Part shown: positions 1-5,343 of the stretch, piece after piece
How the letters are laid out: each line of letters begins with the position of its first letter
Numbering within the stretch: position 1 is the first letter of the stretch
NCBI GenBank assembly: GCA_937958375.1
Contig: CALGNY010000081.1
Coordinates: 1-5,687 of the forward strand
Source of the DNA: an uncultured Bacillaceae bacterium
GTDB lineage: Bacteria; Bacillota; Bacilli; Bacillales; Alkalibacillaceae
Direction: 5' to 3'
DNA length: 5,687 nt
The notes under the pieces: model-generated
The model's input: the letters and a program-made list of their open reading frames with translations, nothing else
Told to the model about the DNA's origin: nothing
The model's database searches: none
Position numbers and translations under genes: made by a program

Positions 1-1253
1 GTTAATTGTTCTCTGAAGTTCGGATGCGCGATTTCAATCAATGCTTTTGTCCGTTCGCGAATCGTTTTACCCCGGAGTCTGGCAATTCCATACTCCGTTA
101 CAATATAGTCCACATCATTTTTATGTGTGGTAACAGGCATTCCAGGTTGCAATGTCGGTACGATTTTTGAGATTTCACCGTTTTTGGCCGTTGAATGCAA
201 ACAAATTACACCACGTCCGTTTTCGGATAGATGCGATGCGAGTTGAAAATCGGATTGGCCACCTGTCGATGAAAAATACGTATCACCAATTTTTTCTGCA
301 TTGACTTGTCCCATAAAATCAACCTCGACACCTGCGTTTACCGTCACCAGATCACTAATTTCTCTCAGTCTGCAAGCATCATTCGTTTCACTGACCGGAA
401 GCATATAAATGTCTTCGTTCTCATGCATAAAATCATATAACTCTTTGGAGCCATATGCGAAAGTTGCCGTCATTTTTCCTTTCTTAAATGGATTGTTCTC
501 GTTTGTGACAGCTCCACTCTTGAATAATTCAATGATCTTTTCCGGAATCATCTCCGTATGAATCGTTAGGTTACGGTAATCCTTTAGGTTGTCGATGATC
601 GCATTCGGAATTGAACCAAATCCAAGCTGCAACGTATCGCCATTCTTGATCAAGCTTGCGACATGATCACCAATCATTTTGTCCTTATCAGACTGTCTGA
701 TGGATTGAGGTGCTTCGGGTAATGGTTGATGGTGTTCAACGATGGCTGTCACTTCGGAAATATGGATTTGATTTTCACCATACGTTCGAGGCATGTGCTC
801 ATTGACTTCGACTAAAATCGTGTCCGCTTCTTTTGCCATCGATATGGTATGATCCGCGTTTGTCCCCATTGAAAAATAACCATTCTCATCCATCGGTGAA
901 ACAACAGTCATCACAACAGGCTTACGCATTTCCTGTCTCAATATCCGAGGTACATCCGAGAAATGATTTGGTAGTAAATCAATTCTCCCTTCCTTGAATG
1001 CTTTGCGCTCGGTAGCCCCCATGAACATGCTGATTATTTTCAGCTTATCCGGGTCTACGTCGATTATTTCACGGGCGGATAACATCATATATAATCGGTT
1101 TCCATCTAACCCTTCATAACTTTCCAACTGTCTCATAAGAGCATCTGGTTCTGCACTAGAAATCGGCGTAACCAAATCCGTTCCAGGTTGAATATGTTGA
1201 ACAGCCTCTTCTGCTGTTTGTAATTTTTCGTTGTATAATGATTGATAATTCAT
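1..1253 (-). CDS. Acetyl-CoA hydrolase / 4-hydroxybutyrate CoA-transferase family protein (3' end beyond window)
   Basis: The minus strand reads open from an ATG at 1253 to the left edge, giving 417 residues without a stop. Family members are about 430 residues, so probably only a short tail is missing. The family moves CoA between acyl-CoAs and carboxylates, or hydrolyses acetyl-CoA, in the cytosol through a glutamyl-CoA thioester. The N-terminal domain spans about residues 1-190. A glycine loop LGFGSIPNAI (210-219) matches the family's LG-G-IPNA loop. IHTEM (231-235) holds the probable catalytic Glu234, near Glu238 of the Clostridium aminobutyricum enzyme. The C-terminal domain shows VEVDFMGQVNAE (309-320), GGQSDF (331-336) and EYGIARLRGKTIRERTKALI (388-407). 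An AAGGAGG SD lies 7 nt upstream of the ATG, so the start is firm. The gene appears monocistronic from its own promoter. The acyl substrate cannot be deduced, and annotation as acetyl-CoA hydrolase is equally possible. Confidence 0.93.
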   Translation of the reverse strand, partial: MNYQSLYNEKLQTAEEAVQHIQPGTDLVTPISSAEPDALMRQLESYEGLDGNRLYMMLSAREIIDVDPDKLKIISMFMGATERKAFKEGRIDLLPNHFSDVPRILRQEMRKPVVMTVVSPMDENGYFSMGTNADHTISMAKEADTILVEVNEHMPRTYGENQIHISEVTAIVEHHQPLPEAPQSIRQSDKDKMIGDHVASLIKNGDTLQLGFGSIPNAIIDNLKDYRNLTIHTEMIPEKIIELFKSGAVTNENNPFKKGKMTATFAYGSKELYDFMHENEDIYMLPVSETNDACRLREISDLVTVNAGVEVDFMGQVNAEKIGDTYFSSTGGQSDFQLASHLSENGRGVICLHSTAKNGEISKIVPTLQPGMPVTTHKNDVDYIVTEYGIARLRGKTIRERTKALIEIAHPNFREQL

Positions 1254-1260
1254 CTGATTT

Positions 1261-1267
1261 CCTCCTT
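1261..1267 (-). promoter_or_regulatory. Strong ribosome binding site of the CoA-transferase gene
   Basis: On the minus strand this is AAGGAGG, a full Bacillus-type Shine-Dalgarno sequence, 7 nt before the ATG at 1253. It fixes the start of the CoA-transferase gene. Confidence 0.85.
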
Positions 1268-1285
1268 GGTGTCAAAGCGAATCCT

Positions 1286-1294
1286 ATTATACCA
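1286..1294 (-). promoter_or_regulatory. Extended -10 promoter of the CoA-transferase gene
   Basis: The minus strand reads TGGTATAAT, a perfect sigma-A -10 hexamer with an extended TGn element. No good -35 is found at 16-18 bp (best ACCAAT), which fits an extended -10 promoter. Transcription should start near 1279, giving a leader of about 25 nt that includes the SD. Confidence 0.65.
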
Positions 1295-1330
1295 AAAATA
1301 TTCCCTCCATTGGTTTTTTCAAATCAAAAT

Positions 1331-1352
1331 AAAAAACTGTCGTATGACGAGT
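1331..1352 (-). terminator. Possible weak terminator downstream of the small basic-protein gene
   Basis: On the minus strand an imperfect hairpin (TCGT/ACGA core with a three-base loop, outer ACT/AGT pairs separated by a bulge) is followed by six T. It sits between the small minus-strand gene and the CoA-transferase promoter, where a terminator would be expected. The stem is short and imperfect, so this is tentative. Confidence 0.3.
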
Positions 1353-1455
1353 CTCAAGAAAAGTATTCCCAAAAAACATGTAATTACTTTTTCATCCATT
1401 CATTGATAAGTTGATCTGTTTTTGTTTCTTTCGTTTTTTTGCAATATCCAATAAC

Positions 1456-1647
1456 TCACTCAGATGGATCATAATACATTCTCCGTTTCCCAATCATTTT
1501 CATTTTACCTTCTTTTTTGGCTCGGTCTATACTTGCCTTTGCAACAGCTGTCAGTGCTTTTCTTTCATCCTCCGATCGCCGTTTGACTTTTTTTATTTGT
1601 GGCTGCTGTGCTTTGCGTGCATGAATCCGTTCATTTACCGTTTTCAT
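1456..1647 (-). CDS. Small basic protein of unknown function, probably truncated by a frameshift
   Basis: I do not recognise this protein. From ATG 1647 it encodes 63 residues; a TTG codon directly before the ATG could add one. It is very rich in Lys and Arg (KKVKRRSEDERKA, GKMKMIGKRRMYYDPSE), has no membrane segment and should be cytosolic, perhaps nucleic-acid binding. The plus-strand reading of the same DNA is an implausible Phe/Cys-rich peptide, which favours the minus strand. Two oddities argue that it is damaged. No Shine-Dalgarno lies upstream, and a stop (1657-1659) blocks any extension. Beyond the TGA at 1456 the same frame resumes coding-like sequence (KKTKETKTDQLINEWMKK, stop at 1384-1386), and a tandem four-base repeat sits exactly at the break. 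An intact gene would then span 1384-1647. Existence as a gene or gene remnant is fairly likely; function is unknown. Confidence 0.5.
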   Translation of the reverse strand: MKTVNERIHARKAQQPQIKKVKRRSEDERKALTAVAKASIDRAKKEGKMKMIGKRRMYYDPSE

Positions 1648-1649
1648 CA

Positions 1650-2066
1650 ATGTTTTTTAATTTGCGACAAATCATAAAGCAAAGGCCAATCATAAAAAAA
1701 TCGAAATCTCTAAGATTATTAGGCTCAGCTTTTAATACCTATAATTATGTAGATCAGTCAAACAAAGACCAAGAGTTTTATTTATTCGTGGCCCATAAAT
1801 GGATTGAAGGTTACGAAAAGAAGTTCCATATCACCTCATATCTGATGTTGATGCTTTTCATTGTATCAGCGGGTATTTTAATCTTTTTTAATCAGTTTAT
1901 TCCTAATCTATTCGAAGACTTAATTTATTTGGGACTAGTATTCTTCTTTCCTATTGTTGGGTTTATTTCATCCATTTTAGGAAAAGGGAGAAGAATGCTC
2001 TTTTTGTGTATCATTCATTTCTTGCTTTTTTTCGTAGGAATCTTTATGTATTTTATAATGTCTTAA
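1650..2066 (+). CDS. Hypothetical three-helix membrane protein, start uncertain
   Basis: I do not recognise the family. From the only ATG in the relevant stretch (1650) it would be 138 residues. A basic N-terminus (KQRPIIKKSKSLRL, 10-23) and a polar stretch (about 28-60, including NYVDQSNKDQEFYLFVAHKW) are followed by three hydrophobic segments at about 62-82, 89-110 and 115-136, separated by short loops such as GKGRR. This pattern predicts a small integral membrane protein. The start is doubtful. No Shine-Dalgarno precedes 1650, and the frame stays open leftward to a GTG at 1599 only because it overlaps the opposite-strand gene. A better-placed AAAGG (1681-1685) precedes an ATA at 1692, as if the true ATG had been lost. 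No promoter is visible upstream. It may be a remnant of a larger or once-functional gene. Confidence 0.5.
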   Translation: MFFNLRQIIKQRPIIKKSKSLRLLGSAFNTYNYVDQSNKDQEFYLFVAHKWIEGYEKKFHITSYLMLMLFIVSAGILIFFNQFIPNLFEDLIYLGLVFFFPIVGFISSILGKGRRMLFLCIIHFLLFFVGIFMYFIMS

Positions 2067-2202
2067 TTTCTCTTCGTTTACTTTAATGAAAGTTCGCCCT
2101 AAAGAGAGTGTTTCAAGTATGGAACACATGAATTCTTATCTATAAAGCATTCCAATTCCCTTCCCACCCTTCATCGCTTAAACTGACTGTAGGATAACAA
2201 GT

Positions 2203-2207
2203 AAGGA
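2203..2207 (+). promoter_or_regulatory. Ribosome binding site that sets the C45 hydrolase start at 2217
   Basis: AAGGA is followed by two candidate ATGs. The one at 2208 abuts it with no spacer, while the one at 2217 is 9 nt downstream, a normal Bacillus spacing. The ATG at 2217 is therefore the likelier start. Confidence 0.7.
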
Positions 2208-2216
2208 ATGAATTCA

Positions 2217-3263
2217 ATGAATTATTACAGCGATGTGCTTCAATATCGGGGGAATCATTATGACTTTGGCTACTTCCAAGGAGAGTTACTGAAGGATTCT
2301 CCGATTATTCATAACCGCAAAAAACAATGGGGGCCAAAGAAAGACCGCCATTTTATTATCGATAAAGAGCGATTTGAACAAGTAATGAACCGGTTTTCAC
2401 CTGCCATCTTAGAAGAAATTCATGGGCTTGCTGATGCTCTGGGAATGAATCTGACGGAGGCTTACCGGCTCTTTGGTGGCTATTATCGGGAGTTCGTCCG
2501 CAGTGGGTGTTCGATTTTCACGGAACCGGACTTTATGGTGAGAAACTATGACAGCCATCCTGTAGGCTACGAGGGAAGGTATATGTTTTATCAACCTACC
2601 GATCAAGGCTATGCTGTGCTTGGACCGACGATGCAAATTACTGGTCGAATTGATGGGATGAACGAAAAGGGATTAGTCTTAGGCTACAATTTCACGCACA
2701 GCAAAAAATCAAGTGACGGGTTTATTTGCAATATGATCGGACGGATTGTTTTGGAAAATTGCTCGAATGTGGATGAATCGATTGATTTATTGAAGGAAAT
2801 TCCGCATCGACATTCCTTTAGTTACGTGCTCTTAGATCCTAATGGCGAATCTTTTGTTGTCGAAGCGTCTCCAAGAGAGGTTGTTTCACGAAGATCGAAT
2901 GTGTGTACCAACCACTTTCATTTACTGGATGAAGAAAACCGCTATCGACAAGAAGAAACAAGGCAGCGTGAGAAGACGATTCAAGAGCAGCAAAAGCATT
3001 CAACAAATCCGATGCAGGCGTTTCGGGTAATGAACGATCCGAAGTATGATGTTTTCTCCAAGAAATACGACGCCTCTGCTGGAACCATCCACACAGCTGC
3101 ATATTTTCCAAAAGAGATGAAAGCTTGGTTCGTGATCGGACCGAATCGCATGCCTGTCATTTTTGACTTCAACAAATGGCTTCAAGGGAACAATGTTCAT
3201 GTGAAGAGAATTAAGGGTGAGTTGGAATATACGAGACCGTTTGTGAGTATGGAAAAGTTATAA
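2217..3263 (+). CDS. C45-family Ntn-hydrolase (acyl-CoA:6-aminopenicillanic acid acyltransferase-like)
   Basis: The 348-residue product fits the C45 peptidase / penicillin acyltransferase-like family of N-terminal nucleophile amide hydrolases. The N-terminus has the family signature YRGNHYDFGYFQG (10-22). After a helical region, GCSIF (97-101) contains Gly97-Cys98, the likely self-cleavage site. Cys98 would then be both nucleophile and new N-terminus. RNYD (109-112) follows at the spacing seen in the family, and GRIDGMNEKGLVLGYNF (143-159) is the conserved core strand-loop. GTIHTAAYFPKEMKAWFVIG (289-308) matches the C-terminal strands. There is no signal peptide or membrane helix, so it is probably cytosolic. 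Bacterial members cleave or transfer acyl groups on amides such as N-acyl amino acids, but the substrate here is unknown. Its own SD and flanking gaps of about 140 and 175 bp suggest a single-gene transcript. A choloylglycine-hydrolase relative is a less likely alternative. Confidence 0.85.
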   Translation: MNYYSDVLQYRGNHYDFGYFQGELLKDSPIIHNRKKQWGPKKDRHFIIDKERFEQVMNRFSPAILEEIHGLADALGMNLTEAYRLFGGYYREFVRSGCSIFTEPDFMVRNYDSHPVGYEGRYMFYQPTDQGYAVLGPTMQITGRIDGMNEKGLVLGYNFTHSKKSSDGFICNMIGRIVLENCSNVDESIDLLKEIPHRHSFSYVLLDPNGESFVVEASPREVVSRRSNVCTNHFHLLDEENRYRQEETRQREKTIQEQQKHSTNPMQAFRVMNDPKYDVFSKKYDASAGTIHTAAYFPKEMKAWFVIGPNRMPVIFDFNKWLQGNNVHVKRIKGELEYTRPFVSMEKL

Positions 3264-3370
3264 TTTTTTCTAACCCTAGACCTTTCCTTGGCTTTTTCAT
3301 TCAACCACCAATAAATGGATCATCATGAATAGACGATTGCTCTTTCACCTACATGATATCTACCGATAAA

Positions 3371-3393
3371 AATTTATTGAATATCAATAAATT
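3371..3393 (+). promoter_or_regulatory. Perfect 10-bp inverted repeat over the -35, probable operator of the yoaS-yozG operon
   Basis: AATTTATTGA and its exact complement TCAATAAATT are separated by 3 nt. The -35 hexamer (3377-3382) lies inside the palindrome, so a bound dimer would block RNA polymerase. The obvious candidate ligand is the HTH protein encoded second in this operon. That assignment is inference. Confidence 0.6.
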
Positions 3394-3405
3394 ATAGCGT
3401 ATACT
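3377..3405 (+). promoter_or_regulatory. Sigma-A promoter of the yoaS-yozG operon
   Basis: TTGAAT (3377-3382) and TATACT (3400-3405) are separated by exactly 17 bp, each hexamer close to consensus. Transcription should start near 3412, leaving a short leader before the ATG at 3439. Confidence 0.75.
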
Positions 3406-3438
3406 TAGAATGATCTTAACAGGTAGAGGTGTGAAGAT

Positions 3439-3915
3439 ATGAAAAAGGGTTCGACATTATTTTTGAAGATTGCTCTTTTGATATTGGCTATTCCGGTAGT
3501 AGCCCTTGCAATTTTCGGGCTGTATTGGTTATCGCAAAATCCTGCTAATCCAGATTATGTCTACATGCTATACCCGATCGTTATTGGTATATATGTCACG
3601 GTGATTCCTTTCCTCATCGCTTTAGTTCAAGCCTATAAGCTTTTGAGTTTCATCGATCACAATGAGGCTTTTTCCCAACAATCTGTGCAAGCTTTAATGA
3701 AAATCAAATACTGTGCCATTAGCATTAGTGCGGTTTATGCGATTATTCTGCCTTTTGTTTTTATGCTGGCGGAAATGGATGATGCTCCAGGGCTGGTCTT
3801 TGTGGGTGCGGCTCCTATTTTTGCTTCGTTGGTCGTCGCGATTTTTGCTGCTGTGTTGCAGAAGCTTTTACATGAAGCGATCGACTATAAAAATGAAAAT
3901 GAGTTAACAGTTTGA
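3439..3915 (+). CDS. yoaS: DUF2975 family membrane protein, YoaS-like
   Basis: The 158-residue protein has four predicted membrane helices at about 8-31, 43-68, 88-112 and 117-142. A short Lys-rich N-terminus and an acidic/Lys C-terminal tail flank them. Between helices 2 and 3 a cytosolic-looking loop holds KLLSFIDHNEAFSQQSV (67-83), a segment typical of DUF2975 proteins. The length matches YoaS of B. subtilis. The SD AGAGGTG (3425-3431) is 7 nt from the ATG. The HTH gene follows 9 nt after the stop, and its SD overlaps this stop codon, so the two are almost certainly co-translated. DUF2975 genes are commonly found beside small Cro/CI-type regulators, and this pair is conserved in B. subtilis. 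The biochemical role is unknown to me; sensing a membrane signal and holding or releasing the HTH partner is inference. Confidence 0.85.
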   Translation: MKKGSTLFLKIALLILAIPVVALAIFGLYWLSQNPANPDYVYMLYPIVIGIYVTVIPFLIALVQAYKLLSFIDHNEAFSQQSVQALMKIKYCAISISAVYAIILPFVFMLAEMDDAPGLVFVGAAPIFASLVVAIFAAVLQKLLHEAIDYKNENELTV

Positions 3916-3920
3916 GGTGA
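3914..3920 (+). promoter_or_regulatory. Ribosome binding site of yozG overlapping the yoaS stop
   Basis: GAGGTGA includes the last two bases of the TGA stop of the upstream gene and ends 4 nt before the ATG at 3925. This arrangement implies translational coupling of the membrane protein and the HTH protein. Confidence 0.7.
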
Positions 3921-3924
3921 TTCA

Positions 3925-4143
3925 ATGGCTATCATCGTAAATATAGATGTCATGTTGGCAAAACGGAAAATGAGTGTGACGGAGCTGTCCGAACGTGTCG
4001 GAATCACCATGGCGAATTTATCGATCTTGAAAAATGGGAAAGCAAAAGCTGTTCGTTTTTCAACATTGGAAGCGATTTGCAAGGCGTTGGATTGCCAGCC
4101 TGGGGATTTGTTGGAGTATAGACCAGATGAGGAACAAGCATAA
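3925..4143 (+). CDS. yozG: Cro/CI-type helix-turn-helix transcriptional regulator, YozG-like
   Basis: This 72-residue protein is almost entirely one XRE-like DNA-binding domain. The helix-turn-helix lies at about 17-38 (SVTELSERVGITMANLSILK), followed by a basic wing (NGKAKAVR, 37-44) and the family's closing helix FSTLEAICKALDCQPGDLLEY (45-65). It closely resembles YozG of B. subtilis, which is also encoded directly after yoaS. Having no separate sensor domain, it probably gets its signal from a partner, most simply the membrane protein encoded just upstream. The start is supported by the GAGGTGA SD. It likely binds the palindrome over the operon's own promoter (3371-3393), giving autoregulation; this is inference. 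The operon ends in a strong terminator that begins at the stop codon. Confidence 0.9.
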   Translation: MAIIVNIDVMLAKRKMSVTELSERVGITMANLSILKNGKAKAVRFSTLEAICKALDCQPGDLLEYRPDEEQA

Positions 4144-4182
4144 AAAGACTTGGAATCTGTAATTGGATTCCAAGTCTTTTTA
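4141..4182. terminator. Strong bidirectional intrinsic terminator
   Basis: A perfect 17-bp stem (4141-4157 with 4166-4182) has an 8-nt loop. Its outer arms are A5/T5, so it has a U-tract in both directions. It overlaps the TAA stop of the HTH gene and sits 12 bp from the end of the convergent CarD-like gene, so it can end both transcripts. Confidence 0.93.
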
Positions 4183-4194
4183 TGGATTATATTA

Positions 4195-4689
4195 TTATTG
4201 CATGACTAATTCGTCGATTTTTTTAACCACTTTATCGTATGGCTTATTCAGTGCGATGGCTACTTCCTTAAAAAGGATGTCTTGGATGCTTTTCAGTAGT
4301 TTTCCATCAAGCTCACTGAACTTCTTGCCTTCTTCTTCAGTTTCATGTTTTTTACGTAATAATGTATTGGCAACTTTTGCGATTTCAATCCGGTCACCCT
4401 TACTGACGATATCCTTGTATTCCCGGGTCCTTGATTGAGGTCTGTCTACCCATTCAACGCCATCCTGTCTGAAGGATTCAATCACTTTTTGCGCTTCAGT
4501 TTTGTCGATGAGCGGTTGCATGTTGTTTTTTTTGTCTACAGGAGCATGAATTTTCAAGCGACCATCATTTTCAACCGGTTCCAGCACATAGTACTCTTTC
4601 GTACTTCCACCAAACGACAGTTCACAAATGTCATCCACTCGGCAAATTCCATGTGATGAGTAAATAACCAAATCTCCAACCTTAACCAT
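4195..4689 (-). CDS. CarD-family transcriptional regulator (RNA polymerase-binding)
   Basis: The 164-residue protein belongs to the CarD/CdnL/TRCF-RID family. The N-terminal Tudor-like domain opens with VKVGDLVIYSSHGICRVDDI (2-21) and continues to EYYVLEPVEN (32-41). In CarD proteins this part binds the RNA polymerase beta subunit. The C-terminal helical domain has W80 followed by R83, R87 and Y91 before SKGD (96-99). That resembles the stretch around the tryptophan that CarD wedges into the promoter minor groove. The helices IAKVANTLLRKK (103-114) and KLLKSIQDILFKEVAIAL (130-147) match the family's C-terminal pattern. The SD AAAGGGG lies 8 nt before the ATG. B. subtilis YdeB is a family member, but this N-terminus differs enough that I give no symbol. 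It is transcribed divergently from the MarR gene and probably controlled by it. Confidence 0.88.
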   Translation of the reverse strand: MVKVGDLVIYSSHGICRVDDICELSFGGSTKEYYVLEPVENDGRLKIHAPVDKKNNMQPLIDKTEAQKVIESFRQDGVEWVDRPQSRTREYKDIVSKGDRIEIAKVANTLLRKKHETEEEGKKFSELDGKLLKSIQDILFKEVAIALNKPYDKVVKKIDELVMQ

Positions 4690-4713
4690 TTTATTAGCCC
4701 CTTTAGTTGATTT

Positions 4714-4728
4714 GTCAACTTAGTTTAC
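4714..4728. promoter_or_regulatory. Palindromic operator, site 1 (start region of the CarD-like transcript)
   Basis: GTCAACTTAGTTTAC is a near-perfect 15-bp palindrome around a central T, with one mismatched pair. It shares 15 of 18 positions with the region around site 2, 45 bp away. It lies at about +1 to +15 of the predicted CarD-like transcript, where a bound repressor would block initiation. The overlapping AGTTGA/TCAACT repeat (4705-4720) adds a further half-site. Confidence 0.6.
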
Positions 4729-4734
4729 TATTTT

Positions 4735-4763
4735 ATTGTACATCTTTTTGTCAATTTTGTCAA
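4735..4763 (-). promoter_or_regulatory. Sigma-A promoter of the CarD-like gene
   Basis: The minus strand reads a perfect TTGACA (4763-4758), a 17-bp spacer, then TACAAT (4740-4735). Transcription would start near 4728, giving a leader of about 40 nt. This is the strongest promoter by consensus in the window, and its -35 lies within operator site 2. Confidence 0.8.
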
Positions 4764-4773
4764 CTAAGTTGAT
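4759..4773. promoter_or_regulatory. Palindromic operator, site 2 (between the two -35 elements)
   Basis: GTCAACTAAGTTGAT has a perfect 13-bp palindromic core (4760-4772). It overlaps the -35 of the CarD-like gene (4758-4763) and that of the MarR gene (4769-4774). One bound dimer could therefore silence both divergent promoters. MarR proteins usually bind palindromes of this size, and the neighbouring MarR product is the likely ligand. Confidence 0.65.
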
Positions 4774-4797
4774 ATTTGTACATCTATTTTGTATAGT
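4769..4797 (+). promoter_or_regulatory. Sigma-A promoter of the MarR-family gene
   Basis: TTGATA (4769-4774), a 17-bp spacer and TATAGT (4792-4797) form a good promoter. Transcription would start near 4804, about 25 nt before the ATG at 4829. Its -35 overlaps operator site 2, implying autoregulation. Confidence 0.75.
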
Positions 4798-4828
4798 TAC
4801 AACAGAAAACAAAATAGGAGTGAACAGA

Positions 4829-5260
4829 ATGAACTTCGACTTTCAGCAATTAGACTTACTCGATTTGATCAGCGAACGACATGTGAAGCTGCGGAAAGCT
4901 GCAGAAAAACAGTGGAATGAACGAAACGATATATATATTTCAAGATCGGAATGGTTTATCTTAGCCAGGATTTTTCAAAAAGAAGCGACGACGATATCTT
5001 TTATCTCTAAGAGTCTCGATATTACTCGCCAAGCAACGCATAAATTTATTAAACAATTACGAGAAAAAGGGCTTGTCGAAGTCGGAAGCTTGGAAAACAA
5101 TAAAAAAGAAAAGCGAATCCAATTGACTCCATTTGGTTTGGAATGTTACGAGAAGAACGAAGCCCTCAAAGCCGAAATCGAATACGTAATCGGTGAGAAT
5201 ATTGGGCATGAGCGGGTTGAACAATTAAAAGCTATATTGAAAATGGATTGGGGATTATAA
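4829..5260 (+). CDS. MarR-family winged-helix transcriptional regulator
   Basis: The 143-residue protein has the MarR layout. An N-terminal dimerisation helix spans about 4-32. Next come SEWFILARIFQ (40-50) and TTISFISKSL (54-63). The recognition helix is DITRQATHKFIKQLREKGLV (64-83). A charged beta-wing (GSLENNKKEKRIQLT, 86-100) and C-terminal dimerisation helices from about 103 follow. The frame is open back to a TTG at 4736, but that lies inside the promoter region. The SD AGGAGTGA (4816-4823) and the ATG at 4829 define the real start. It is divergent from the CarD-like gene, and the shared intergenic region carries two palindromes, so it most likely represses itself and that neighbour. 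The ligand is unknown, and no close named relative is recognised. Confidence 0.88.
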   Translation: MNFDFQQLDLLDLISERHVKLRKAAEKQWNERNDIYISRSEWFILARIFQKEATTISFISKSLDITRQATHKFIKQLREKGLVEVGSLENNKKEKRIQLTPFGLECYEKNEALKAEIEYVIGENIGHERVEQLKAILKMDWGL

Positions 5261-5343
5261 ATTAGGCTTCCTGAGTATTATATGTAGGATAGTTGGAGTT
5301 TATACCATTTACTCTAAGCAATCTTCACGTATGGATTAATTGG

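Noticed and set aside
1599..1649. N-terminal extension of the plus-strand membrane ORF to the GTG at 1599
   Set aside because: It lies wholly antisense to the small basic gene and has no SD; the extra residues look non-coding.
1411..1677. Plus-strand ORF of 88 codons
   Set aside because: Phe/Cys/Ser-rich antisense reading of the Lys-rich minus-strand gene, with no ribosome binding site.
2086..2145. 19-codon ORF (MKVRPKESVSSMEHMNSYL)
   Set aside because: No SD, no recognisable similarity and too short to support from sequence alone.
2208..2216. ATG 2208 as start of the C45 hydrolase
   Set aside because: The AAGGA directly abuts it, leaving no spacer; ATG 2217 has a normal 9-nt spacing and gives a family-like N-terminus.
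2409..3200. Several minus-strand and alternative-frame ORFs inside the C45 gene
   Set aside because: Shadows of a well-supported gene, with no domains or ribosome binding sites of their own.
3264..3310. Terminator after the C45 gene
   Set aside because: There is a T-run (3302-area CTTTTTC and the ATTTTTTC after the stop) but I could not pair a stable stem in front of either.
4435..4656. Plus-strand ORF opposite the CarD-like gene
   Set aside because: Antisense shadow; the minus strand shows clear CarD-family motifs.
4736..4828. Upstream TTG start for the MarR protein, adding 31 residues
   Set aside because: It would place coding sequence across the operator and promoter; a clear SD precedes ATG 4829, where MarR-like sequence begins.
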